The notes under the pieces: generated by a model
The model's database searches: none
The model's input: only the letters and a program-made list of their open reading frames with translations
Told to the model about the DNA's origin: nothing
Assembly: GCF_022484265.1 (NCBI RefSeq)
Contig: NZ_JAKVLR010000001.1
Coordinates: 1,674,001-1,738,000, forward strand
Direction: 5' to 3'
DNA: 64,000 nucleotides
Source of the DNA: Companilactobacillus sp.
GTDB taxonomy: Bacteria > Bacillota > Bacilli > Lactobacillales > Lactobacillaceae
In this document: positions 56,784 through 64,000 of the stretch, piece by piece
Layout of the letters: every line of letters begins with the position of its first letter
Numbering within the stretch: position 1 is the stretch's first letter
Made by a program: the position numbers and the translations under genes

Positions 56784-56809
56784 CCCAACCTTGCGGTTGG
56801 GCTATTTTT
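56783..56809 (+). terminator. Terminator after the helicase/nuclease/sce7725 operon
   Basis: CCCAACC, loop TTGC, GGTTGGG, then CTATTTTT. It lies at the convergence with the minus-strand peptide genes. Confidence 0.8.
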
Positions 56810-56820
56810 GTAAGCAGAGC

Positions 56821-56928
56821 TTATTTACCAGGGTGCCAGATCTTTTGGTCCAATGGAGCTTGGCCATTTGGAGCAGGTTTAGCAGCTTGTTGTACAGCTT
56901 CGTGGAATTGGTTTGGGAAATTGTTCAT
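56821..56928 (-). CDS. 35-residue peptide, array member 1 (promoter-distal)
   Basis: ATG 56928 has GAGGTAA upstream. The peptide starts MNNFPNQFHEAVQQAAKP, continues APNGQAPLDQK and ends IWHPGK. It belongs to a family of five paralogues here. Codon differences from the other copies are mostly synonymous, which supports translation. No signal peptide, double-Gly leader or Cys is seen. Confidence 0.85.
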   Translation of the reverse strand: MNNFPNQFHEAVQQAAKPAPNGQAPLDQKIWHPGK

Positions 56929-56998
56929 GTTAGTTACCTCGTTTTATATTTTTGATTGTTTTGTTTAAAGTTTTAGTTTGGAATTTAAATTAAGAATT

Positions 56999-57045
56999 GT
57001 AAGTGTTCAGTCTGACTATATATGTGGGTGTTCAAATGACACTTA
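56999..57045 (-). repeat. Inverted repeat between peptide genes 2 and 1
   Basis: GTAAGTGT (56999-57006 on the plus strand) and its complement ACACTTAC (about 57038-57045) would form a long-loop hairpin in the peptide transcript. There is no T-run, so a processing or stability element is likelier than a terminator. Confidence 0.4.
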
Positions 57046-57058
57046 CGGCCTCTTAAAA

Positions 57059-57166
57059 TTATTTACCAGGGTGTAGCAATTTTTGGTCGATTGGAGCTTG
57101 ACCGTTTGGAGCAGGTTTTACAGCTTGTTGTAGTGCTTCGTGGAATTGGTTAGGAAAGTTATTCAT
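57059..57166 (-). CDS. 35-residue peptide, array member 2
   Basis: ATG 57166 has GAGGTAA upstream. The peptide starts MNNFPNQFHEALQQAVKP, continues APNGQAPIDQK and ends LLHPGK. It is identical in protein sequence to member 4 although the genes differ at synonymous sites (for example TTGCTA versus CTATTG for the Leu pair). Confidence 0.85.
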   Translation of the reverse strand: MNNFPNQFHEALQQAVKPAPNGQAPIDQKLLHPGK

Positions 57167-57194
57167 AGTTAGTTACCTCGTTTTATTTTTATTA

Positions 57195-57302
57195 TTAACG
57201 CAATGGGCGTGTAAATTTTTGATCTAATGGAGCTTGGTGGTTTGGTTGTGGCTTTGCAGCTTGTTGTACAGCTTCGTGAAATTCATTTGGGAAATTATTC
57301 AT
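57195..57302 (-). CDS. 35-residue peptide, array member 3 (divergent C-terminus)
   Basis: The most divergent copy: MNNFPNEFHEAVQQAAKP, then QPNHQAPLDQK, ending FTRPLR instead of HPGK. The ribosome site is weaker (AAAGAAG). Conservation of the first 29 positions with a changed end looks like a constant leader with a variable core. Confidence 0.8.
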   Translation of the reverse strand: MNNFPNEFHEAVQQAAKPQPNHQAPLDQKFTRPLR

Positions 57303-57382
57303 AGGATTATCTTCTTTCGGTTTTTTATCTAGGGGAGGGGGAATGCATTATCTATCTTTTAAGTTAGGGCGTTTTGAAAAAA

Positions 57383-57490
57383 TTATTTACCAGGGTGCAA
57401 TAGCTTTTGGTCGATTGGAGCTTGACCGTTTGGAGCAGGTTTTACAGCTTGTTGTAATGCTTCGTGGAATTGGTTAGGAAAGTTATTCAT
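57383..57490 (-). CDS. 35-residue peptide, array member 4
   Basis: ATG 57490 follows GAAGGAT. The peptide is the same as member 2 (MNNFPNQFHEALQQAVKP, end LLHPGK) with synonymous codon changes. Confidence 0.85.
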   Translation of the reverse strand: MNNFPNQFHEALQQAVKPAPNGQAPIDQKLLHPGK

Positions 57491-57566
57491 AATTTATATC
57501 CTTCTTCGTTTTTATTTTGTGGGTTTATGAGCTTGAGGGGAAATGCTATCTATCACGATATGTTAA

Positions 57567-57674
57567 TTATTTACCAGGGTGCCAAATCTTTTGGTCCAAT
57601 GGGGCTTGACCATTTGGTGCAGGCTTTACTGCTTGATTTAATGCTTGGTGGAATTGGTTAGGAAAGTTATTCAT
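57567..57674 (-). CDS. 35-residue peptide, array member 5
   Basis: ATG 57674 has GAGGTAA upstream. The peptide starts MNNFPNQFHQALNQAVKP, continues APNGQAPLDQK and ends IWHPGK, the same end as member 1. Confidence 0.85.
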   Translation of the reverse strand: MNNFPNQFHQALNQAVKPAPNGQAPLDQKIWHPGK

Positions 57675-57743
57675 ATTGATTACCTCGATTTATTTTTTTT
57701 AATAGTTGTTTAAATATCTCTGTATCTAATTAACGTTTGATGA

Positions 57744-57860
57744 TTATTTGTTGCTGAAGTATTTTGATTCTTTGATTAATGCAATTGTTGCAGTTGGGAA
57801 TGATTTGAATGATTCTGTTTCATATGTTGTTTTGTCAAAATCTGGATAAGTCTGTTTCAT
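57744..57860 (-). CDS. 38-residue peptide, first gene of the array, unrelated in sequence
   Basis: ATG 57860 follows AAGGAG. The peptide starts MKQTYPDFDKTTYETESF and ends LIKESKYFSNK. It has no clear similarity to the five 35-residue members apart from size and a Phe-Pro pair. As the promoter-proximal gene it might be an accessory peptide or antagonist. No signal peptide is seen. Confidence 0.75.
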   Translation of the reverse strand: MKQTYPDFDKTTYETESFKSFPTATIALIKESKYFSNK

Positions 57861-57919
57861 AATGTTTCTCCTTGTTTGATGTAATTATTTTTTAAAAGTA
57901 AGTTTAATATCATTTTTAG

Positions 57920-57950
57920 TAGCAAGTGGTTTGTTGTTTCCTCCTTGCTA
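57920..57950 (-). promoter_or_regulatory. Shine-Dalgarno sequence within a hairpin loop in the peptide leader
   Basis: On the minus strand TAGCAAG (57950-57944) pairs with CTTGCTA (57926-57920), and the loop contains GGAGG. No start codon stands at normal distance. A TTG at the loop's end opens a 22-codon frame whose TGA overlaps the ATG of the 38-residue peptide. Confidence 0.35.
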
Positions 57951-57956
57951 TGTGTT

Positions 57957-58020
57957 ACATTATTGCGTCTGAAGCTTTAAAGTCCCTTAAAATGATGTAG
58001 ACATTTTGTGAAGATGATGT
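57957..58020 (-). promoter_or_regulatory. Peptide-array promoter with paired direct repeats (LytTR-type spacing)
   Basis: On the minus strand ACATCATCTT (58020-58011) and ACATCATTTT (57998-57989) are separated by 12 bp, a start-to-start distance of 22 bp. A -10-like TAATGT lies 26 bp further (57962-57957) with no good -35. This layout is typical of promoters driven by LytTR response regulators (AgrA, ComE, PlnC types). Confidence 0.45.
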
Positions 58021-58025
58021 GAATA

Positions 58026-58055
58026 AAAAAACAGCCATCAAGAGATGGCTGTTTT
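58026..58055 (-). terminator. Terminator of the minus-strand surface-protein gene
   Basis: On the minus strand ACAGCCATC, loop TCTT, GATGGCTGT is followed by TTTTTTT. It lies 10 nt after the stop at 58065 and separates that gene from the peptide array. Confidence 0.88.
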
Positions 58056-58064
58056 GAAGGTAAT

Positions 58065-60413
58065 TTATAGTGACCAAGTAAAGTTCCAAGATATTTTTGC
58101 ATGATAATTACCATTATTAATACTTACCCCGGTTGTTTTTAGTCTCAGACCTTGACCAATTTTCCATTGAATCGGGTTAGGGGAATCTCCATATTTGATG
58201 GTTTCAATTGGAATGGAATTACCGTGATTAGTTTCAAGTTCGTTATGCTTGTCATAATAAACAAAAGACATTGGCAATCCAGGTTCGAATTTTTTGTTTT
58301 TATAAAAAGCATTAGAAAATGAGAACGATAATTTAAATCCAGTCCTATCTTTAGGCTCACGATCATCTTTAAAATCTAGAACAGTCCCCATATCTTGTGG
58401 ACTATATCGATTAATTAATTGGGGAAATGCGATGTTAAAGATTTTAAACCGTAATTCCTTAGCTTTAGCGATAAGAGTTTTGACGGTTGGTTTAGAATCA
58501 GGCTTAAAAGTCGCAGTATTTTTCATAAAATTGACTTTAAAATCATCGTCTTTATCTTGATATTTATTGATTTTATAGACAGGATTATATTCAGCCGAAA
58601 CATCCGATTCGTCAACGTGATTTACTTTATCATAAATATCAATGCTATCCTTATAGTTATTATCTAATGCCCGGTTGATAGTTATGGTTTGTCGGCCATT
58701 TGAATCTTGAATGACTGAGTAAGTATTATTTTTGTCGGTAACTTTAGCTACTTCTTTTAATATAATTGATGATGCATTTGGTTTTTGTGTAACAAGGGAA
58801 ATATGGTCTAAGGATTCATTACTGGATGTTGTAAAAGTAAGATATCCCAAATTATTAAGCTTTGTTACGTTATCTGTTGACTGATTTTGCAAAGTTAAGT
58901 GATGAATCAATGTGTCCCCCTTAATGACGTCTTTTACTTTTACGGCGTCCTCGTCAGTACTGCTATCTTGAATTACTTTGTTTCCGTTTCGTTGAAGTTC
59001 GATTGATTGGGTACCATTTATTTCTGGATAGGAATTAATCAAGTTGAATAGAGCCTTATTTGTAAGATATTGATAGTAATGATTTCCTTTGCTATCAGTG
59101 AATCTTCTGGCAAGAAAAAGCGATCCTGGGTCGGGCCATTTTTTAATAGCCTTTGCATAAGATTTAATGGTTAGCCCACTAACAGTGACAACGGAGTTAT
59201 TGATTACATGAACACTACCAGGACTCAAAGTTAATGGTCCACTATCTGCACCAATATCTAAACACCAAAATAAGTTGGTATGAATGTCATTGAGTTCTTT
59301 TTTCAGTGAATCCATTTGATCCAATATAGGACCTTGTAAATAGAAATAAGCATCTTGTCCGATAAATAGATGCGATGGTCCTGTTAAATTTTTTGAAATT
59401 GTAAAAATTAAGGGAGTCGATTTAACTGTCTCCTTTCCCTCATCATCTACATACGTATATACTTGAAATTGACCATTTTCTGCTTGGTTATTTACCGATA
59501 AAGTACCATTTTGATCAATAGATACGTATTTATAGTCATTACCAGTATATTCGGTTCCGTTACCATTATATTGGCGGACTTTAAATTTAATGTTCGGATA
59601 GTCAGTAGCTTCGTCGGGAAGATATGTGCTATTAATATGAAATTGCTGATTATCAGTAGGACCATCGGTATAGATATGTTGACTATCTTCCGATCCAATC
59701 GAGAGTGATTGAATATTAATAGGAGTACCTTCTATTCTGATAGTTGCAACGTTAGACCAAAGTGTTCCACCACTAACAGGAAGATCACATTCTTCTTGGT
59801 AGTAAAGTGTTTTAGGTTTAGTAGAAGGGTTAATCTGTAAATTTGGGGGATTAGGAGTATTCGAAGACGTTGCTGCGATTGACCAGTGATTTCCGTTGTC
59901 GCTAGTCACATACCAAGTAAAGGTTGGATACTTATATATGTTTATACTGGTATGATAAACCGGCTTTATGCCGGGAAGTGTAATAGATTCGTTTAAACCA
60001 ATGGTTCGATCTTGAGGTTGATCTTTAAATCCTGGACGAAATATAACTGTTCCGAAAGCTGTCGATATTGGTTCAGGAGAAGGAATTCTGCCTTTAGGCA
60101 GGATAACACCTTCAGGAACACCATTAATACTATCGCGGTTGGTCCAGGTTGATTGATTCCTAATGAAGTTATTTTCAAAATTGCTCTTATAGTGGACAGC
60201 TGATTGTAATTCATTAGTGGAATCAACATTTGAGTCATTGTTTGATGAATATTCATTTTTCCTTTTCCGACTATTATTTCTTGAGGCGTTTTTTTGTGGA
60301 TTTGGAATCGCTGTTGCCATACTGCTAGACGAGGGAGATAGTACACCTCCTAAAATTAGCAAAATGATGATTCCGTATTTAATCAATTTGGCATCATCAA
60401 TTCGGATATTCAT
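58065..60413 (-). CDS. Large secreted WxL-like surface protein, paralogue 1
   Basis: Start chosen at ATG 60413, which follows AAAGGTGGTG and begins a signal peptide (IKYGIIILLILGGVLSPSSS, cleavage near ATA-I); a frame open to 60689 upstream lacks a ribosome site. The 782-residue protein has an Ig-like part (FTWYVTSDNGNHWS), a Big-like part (DYKYVSIDQNGTLSVNNQAE), a module starting LTGPSHLFIGQDAYF, a conserved-repeat module with VVKGDxL-type residues (DVIKGDTLIHHLTLQNQS) and a C-terminal domain ending GNYHAKISWNFTWSL. That end resembles a diverged WxL domain, which binds peptidoglycan without a sortase. Confidence 0.75.
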   Translation of the reverse strand: MNIRIDDAKLIKYGIIILLILGGVLSPSSSSMATAIPNPQKNASRNNSRKRKNEYSSNNDSNVDSTNELQSAVHYKSNFENNFIRNQSTWTNRDSINGVPEGVILPKGRIPSPEPISTAFGTVIFRPGFKDQPQDRTIGLNESITLPGIKPVYHTSINIYKYPTFTWYVTSDNGNHWSIAATSSNTPNPPNLQINPSTKPKTLYYQEECDLPVSGGTLWSNVATIRIEGTPINIQSLSIGSEDSQHIYTDGPTDNQQFHINSTYLPDEATDYPNIKFKVRQYNGNGTEYTGNDYKYVSIDQNGTLSVNNQAENGQFQVYTYVDDEGKETVKSTPLIFTISKNLTGPSHLFIGQDAYFYLQGPILDQMDSLKKELNDIHTNLFWCLDIGADSGPLTLSPGSVHVINNSVVTVSGLTIKSYAKAIKKWPDPGSLFLARRFTDSKGNHYYQYLTNKALFNLINSYPEINGTQSIELQRNGNKVIQDSSTDEDAVKVKDVIKGDTLIHHLTLQNQSTDNVTKLNNLGYLTFTTSSNESLDHISLVTQKPNASSIILKEVAKVTDKNNTYSVIQDSNGRQTITINRALDNNYKDSIDIYDKVNHVDESDVSAEYNPVYKINKYQDKDDDFKVNFMKNTATFKPDSKPTVKTLIAKAKELRFKIFNIAFPQLINRYSPQDMGTVLDFKDDREPKDRTGFKLSFSFSNAFYKNKKFEPGLPMSFVYYDKHNELETNHGNSIPIETIKYGDSPNPIQWKIGQGLRLKTTGVSINNGNYHAKISWNFTWSL

Positions 60414-60599
60414 CAAAAAACACCACCTTTCGTCATATATAAATACAAATTCAGTATAGAATTGATATAAAGAAATAAAAGGTGGATTTTTGTATAATTC
60501 AATATTAATAAAACGATAAAAAGAAAGCCTTAATAACGTGAGACACCTCATAGTTGTTAGATAACTATCTGACGATTGTGAGGATTTTTTGAATGAACA

Positions 60600-60628
60600 T
60601 GAAAAAAGCCACATCATTTCTGATGTGA
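60600..60628 (-). terminator. Terminator of the middle surface-protein gene
   Basis: On the minus strand CACATCA, loop GAAA, TGATGTG is followed by GCTTTTTT, about 65 nt after the stop at 60693. A second hairpin (CTCACAATCGTC region, 60547-60587) lies in the leader of paralogue 1. Confidence 0.8.
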
Positions 60629-60692
60629 CAAATAACTTAATGCTGTAATGTTTGATTAAACGATTTTGTTGATTGCCTAATGATTTCAATTA

Positions 60693-62705
60693 TTAAACAG
60701 AGTCTGAATAGGTCCATGTTAGTTGCGATGAGTACGTTCCGCTTGGGAGGGTTCCTTCGCCAACTTGTAGCTGCAGGCCTTGGGTTTTCTTCCATTTGAT
60801 CGGCTGCAAGTCCTCGCCATTTTCGGTTTGTTCCAAAATCACTTTGTGATCAGCAGAAGGGACTAGCTCGTGATTCCCGTCAAAAAATTCAAATGAGAGC
60901 GGGAGCTTGATGGGATTGTTATCCTTATCTAGAAAATTGTTGGAGTAATCTAACGAAATTGTGATGCCGGATTTCTCTTTTCTAGTATCCACGAAGGTCA
61001 AAACGTCTTGATTGCTAGCTGGAGTGACTCTGGAGATCGACTTTTTAGAAAAGTTGTTGATGGTTCCATAATCAAGATTTTGGGGATGCAATTCCAACGA
61101 TTCCTCGGAATTCCCACCAGTCGGGTCAGGTAAGAAGGTCGCCTTGACGGGTAAAAAGTCGACTGAGTAATGTTTTGAAACGAATTCGTCGATTATATAG
61201 GTAGGTTTGTATTCAAAAGATGGTACTTTGTACGCTCCAACGTCAGTCGTGACTTCAACTGTGACCGGATTGGTGTCGGACAACGTTAATGGAATCTGGA
61301 TATCGTTTTGGCCAGCTGATTGCGTGATCTGTAAATCACTTTGTGGCACCACTTTGTCGCCAATTTTTACTTCGTTGACAGTTTCTTGTGGAGCCAGTGG
61401 AATATCAAGATGTCCAAGTTTGCCGAATTCTTTGGCATCCGGAGATTTGTTAGTCAGCGTATATTTGTGCGATAATTTATCGCCCTTTACAACGTTAGTG
61501 GCCTGTGAATCGTTAGTCAAACCAGTACTGCTGTTGGATTCCTTAGAAATTGTCTGCTTGGCGTCAATGACTGGCATACCCTTGATAATATTAAAAACTA
61601 GATGGTTAGATTCAATCGTTTTAGGATGCTTAGGGTCAGCAGGTTTTGTTTCAGTGACTGTCGCATAAATAATTGCTCCATCATTGATCATATATACGTA
61701 GTGCGGCGGCAAGTTGCAGACAGTCCCGAAGTTCTCGGTTAAAGGAATCGTGATACCTTTTGAGATCAAGAACCACTTTACTTTATAGTCCTGAGAATTC
61801 TTCGCATCGCCATGCAGCTCAAAGATGGCATTTTGGCCTGGAAAAATATATTCAGGACCAGTCAACATTTTTTTAACATAGATAGTTTTAGAACTGGAAA
61901 CATTATTGATGGTCGCTGTGACGTCAAATTGACCCGTTTTTGCCTGTCCATTCACGGTTATTTCACCAGTGACTGGATCGACTTTCCCCATGCTAGGATC
62001 ACTGGAAGACCAGCGAATATTGTTGATGTCAGTGGCATCGTTTGGAGTAACCGTCGCATGAGCAAAAATCGACTGATCCTCATCTTTTTCATTAACGTAA
62101 ACAGTATCTTCGTCAGTATCGACCTTCAAACCAGTCGTTGGAACTTCTTTTCCGGTGAAGTGGACGGCGGCAACGGTAGAAAATAGCAGTGGATTGAGAT
62201 CTTTGGGCATTACCTGGCAAGTATCTTGGAAATACACCGTTTTTGGAGTTTCAGAGCTCACCGTTAAGTCAGGAGAGTTGCTATTATCGACGGGATTCCA
62301 ATGTTGACCCTCATCCTCAGAGTAGAACCACTGATGCTCATCGTGTCCATACAAGTCACTGGCACTATTTCGAGCCACCGTAGTATGAATCGTAACTTTC
62401 TGATTTAACTCAGCGTAATAGTCGGGCTTTGGTTCCAGTTGAAAGCCCGCTTTGAAATACCACCCCAGAACTGGAAAAACTTGTTCGGAAGGCTTTCCAT
62501 ATGGTCGCACTTCTGAAGATGATAGTTTGCGCTCAGTAATAGGAGAGTCGCCGACATTTTGCGTCTGTACAGTACCTTGATCAGGAACGGTAATATCAGT
62601 GGCATCGCCTAGTAATACTGGGATTGAAAGAAAGAATAACGTTAAAACTGGTAGAAATTTTAGACTACAAATCCGTTTGAGAAATCCCCAAATGTGGTTA
62701 AACAT
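60693..62705 (-). CDS. Large secreted WxL-like surface protein, paralogue 2
   Basis: A 670-residue protein with GAGGGGGAT before ATG 62705 and an N-terminal signal sequence (FLPVLTLFFLSIPVLLG). Modules in order: Ig-like (HQWFYSEDEGQHWNPVDNSN), a Big_2 domain (NNIRWSSSDPSMGKVDPVTG), a module starting LTGPEYIFPGQNAIF, a VVKGDKLSHKYTLTNKS module and a C-terminal WxL-like domain (LDYGTINNFSKKSI, FVDTRKEKSGITISLDYS, ending GTYSSQLTWTYSDSV). It shares this order with paralogue 1. It is likely secreted and bound non-covalently to the wall; ligand unknown. Confidence 0.78.
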   Translation of the reverse strand: MFNHIWGFLKRICSLKFLPVLTLFFLSIPVLLGDATDITVPDQGTVQTQNVGDSPITERKLSSSEVRPYGKPSEQVFPVLGWYFKAGFQLEPKPDYYAELNQKVTIHTTVARNSASDLYGHDEHQWFYSEDEGQHWNPVDNSNSPDLTVSSETPKTVYFQDTCQVMPKDLNPLLFSTVAAVHFTGKEVPTTGLKVDTDEDTVYVNEKDEDQSIFAHATVTPNDATDINNIRWSSSDPSMGKVDPVTGEITVNGQAKTGQFDVTATINNVSSSKTIYVKKMLTGPEYIFPGQNAIFELHGDAKNSQDYKVKWFLISKGITIPLTENFGTVCNLPPHYVYMINDGAIIYATVTETKPADPKHPKTIESNHLVFNIIKGMPVIDAKQTISKESNSSTGLTNDSQATNVVKGDKLSHKYTLTNKSPDAKEFGKLGHLDIPLAPQETVNEVKIGDKVVPQSDLQITQSAGQNDIQIPLTLSDTNPVTVEVTTDVGAYKVPSFEYKPTYIIDEFVSKHYSVDFLPVKATFLPDPTGGNSEESLELHPQNLDYGTINNFSKKSISRVTPASNQDVLTFVDTRKEKSGITISLDYSNNFLDKDNNPIKLPLSFEFFDGNHELVPSADHKVILEQTENGEDLQPIKWKKTQGLQLQVGEGTLPSGTYSSQLTWTYSDSV

Positions 62706-62866
62706 GAAGTATCCCCCTCATATCTGATTACTTTAGCTGATTTGTAGTATAGGCTTAGTTCAATGATGATGGTATGTCGAAATATTTGTATTGGAATATT
62801 CCGCTTGAAAATAAATATTTATAAATATGTACAACAATTATTAATAATGATTATTTTTACCAAATT

Positions 62867-64000
62867 TCAAACAGAATAAGCAATAGTCCATGATAATACA
62901 GCTTTATACGAACCATTTAAGATCTTGGTGTCATCTATTGCTAATTTCAGACCGTTTGATTTTGACCAATGTATTGAAGAAAGCGGCTCTCCCAATTTAG
63001 TTTCTATGATTGTTTCGGGTTGATCAGTCACGGGTGTATGATTTTTAAAAAAAATCATATGCATCGGTGCAATTATTTTTGAATTATTTTGATTAACAAA
63101 TTTTCCAGAATAATCTAATAATAATTTAACAGGTTGTTTGTCTTTTCTTTCATCATTGAAACCAATGATTTCATCAGTGTCATCAGGTGATTTACGCTCA
63201 AAAATCGCTTTTTTGTATGGTAATATTTTTCCAAAATCGATTGGATGAGTTATTATTTTTAAATCTGGAGAAGCCAGAGAATCTCCGAAATATGCATACG
63301 TTTTTGGAAAATCAATATCGTGCGGTTCAATTGAATTTATGCTTTGTAATTTATTCGCTGGAACACTCAACATTGATTTATATTCAAATTTATTTTTAAC
63401 AGGATCGATGTACTTGATTTTCGTTTTAACTTTTATAGTATGGAAATCATTCTTATTCATTTCCTCTTCAGGAATTGTGATTTTAAACTGCAGTAGATTG
63501 TTTTCATCGGGGTTCCAGTGTTTTTCAACAGTATCAAATGATCCCGTAATTACGGACTCATTGGGAGATAATGGTAAGGTGATAAAAGCGTCAGTTTTAC
63601 CATACAAGCTTTGGATAGGACTTTTATTTTTAAATTGAAGTGTGTGAGTTAAAGTATCGTCTTTTTTTACATGAATTACTTCATTGTTTGAAAAATTAGA
63701 TTCCTGATTATCATTTGAAATTTTTTGAGTGGTAGCAAAGAGCGGGTAAATAGGAGTTATGTGTAAGGTTAATGGATTAGATTTGAACGAATTATTATAT
63801 TCATGAACATTATTATGTTCGTCTGTATAATGTTCAGTTGTTTTATCAATGAATTCTACATAAATTTGTCCATTATTCAACTCATACGGAAACGTCAATG
63901 TAATATCCTTTAAATCGTCTGTACCTGGTATAATCTCATCGTCTGAGTTTTTGAGAGTATGCCACCGGACTTTGTATTGACTTGGATCATATTTAAATGA
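62867..64000 (-). CDS. Large WxL-like surface protein, paralogue 3 (5' end outside the window)
   Basis: The frame is open from TGA 62867-62869 to the window end, so the start is missing; TTG 63898 is only an internal Leu codon. The visible 377 residues hold the VKKDDTLTHTLQFKNKSPIQ module, a middle part with FPKTYAYFGDSLASPDLK, and the WxL-like C-terminal domain (IDFGKILPYKKAIFERKSPD, FNDERKDKQPVKLLLDYS, ending GSYKAVLSWTIAYSV). It is clearly homologous to the two proteins downstream. About 160 nt without an obvious terminator separate it from paralogue 2. Confidence 0.75.
   Translation of the reverse strand, partial: SFKYDPSQYKVRWHTLKNSDDEIIPGTDDLKDITLTFPYELNNGQIYVEFIDKTTEHYTDEHNNVHEYNNSFKSNPLTLHITPIYPLFATTQKISNDNQESNFSNNEVIHVKKDDTLTHTLQFKNKSPIQSLYGKTDAFITLPLSPNESVITGSFDTVEKHWNPDENNLLQFKITIPEEEMNKNDFHTIKVKTKIKYIDPVKNKFEYKSMLSVPANKLQSINSIEPHDIDFPKTYAYFGDSLASPDLKIITHPIDFGKILPYKKAIFERKSPDDTDEIIGFNDERKDKQPVKLLLDYSGKFVNQNNSKIIAPMHMIFFKNHTPVTDQPETIIETKLGEPLSSIHWSKSNGLKLAIDDTKILNGSYKAVLSWTIAYSV

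Noticed and set aside
57464..57661. 65-codon plus-strand frame across the peptide array
   Set aside because: It is opposite the peptide genes and crosses their gaps; the peptide frames explain the conservation.
56821..57674. CRISPR-like reading of the regularly spaced 108-bp repeats
   Set aside because: The repeats are full reading frames with ribosome sites and synonymous variation, and the spacers are irregular.
60414..60689. 92-residue N-terminal extension of surface paralogue 1
   Set aside because: It would place the signal peptide in the middle of the protein and has no ribosome site. ATG 60413 has one.

Overview
The window comes from a low-GC Gram-positive bacterium of the family Lactobacillaceae. 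Evidence: two complete rRNA operons with lactobacillus-like 16S sequence, each with a tRNA-Ile/tRNA-Ala spacer; AGGAGG-type ribosome binding sites; and LCP, Mga-type, WXG100 and WxL-like surface and secretion genes. The 16S wording looks closest to the Companilactobacillus group, but that is recall and was not checked by a search.

Layout. 1-4554: gene end, ThrE-type amino-acid exporter pair, LCP cell-wall ligase, ABC-F ATPase. 4560-17137: two rrn operons in direct tandem, identical as far as compared over about 5.26 kb, separated by a broken IS110-family transposase gene. 17138-20587: about 3.45 kb without a gene. 20588-39484: one reading frame of 6,298 codons, interrupted by only two stop codons (TAG, TAA). 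It encodes a secreted N-terminal part followed by about 5,400 residues of leucine-rich hydrophobic repeats. 39981-45633: Mga-like regulator, then an operon (MFS transporter, alpha/beta hydrolase, unknown protein, TauE/DUF1634) preceded by a structured leader with a terminator. 45797-47398: two secreted paralogues and a secreted zinc protease. 47690-50732: orphan type VII secretion island (WXG100 protein without an ATG, two small helical partners, a candidate effector and a DUF443-like candidate immunity protein), followed by a sortase pseudogene. 52785-56783: tightly packed helicase/nuclease/sce7725 operon. 56821-57860: minus-strand array of tiny genes, five of them paralogues of 35 residues, behind a pair of direct repeats spaced like a LytTR-regulator site. 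58065-64000: three large paralogous WxL-like surface proteins on the minus strand, the last cut by the window end.

How it fits together. Much of the accessory DNA concerns the cell surface or secretion: giant repeat protein, Mga-type regulator, type VII cargo, sortase, WxL-like proteins, protease. Decay is also common: the IS110 gene, sortase and giant gene each carry clear lesions, and the WXG100 gene lacks a normal start. The strongest candidates for something undescribed are the giant hydrophobic repeat protein, the 35-residue peptide array with its putative quorum-type promoter, the TspA/TsaI-like toxin-immunity pair, and the structured leader RNA before the MFS gene.
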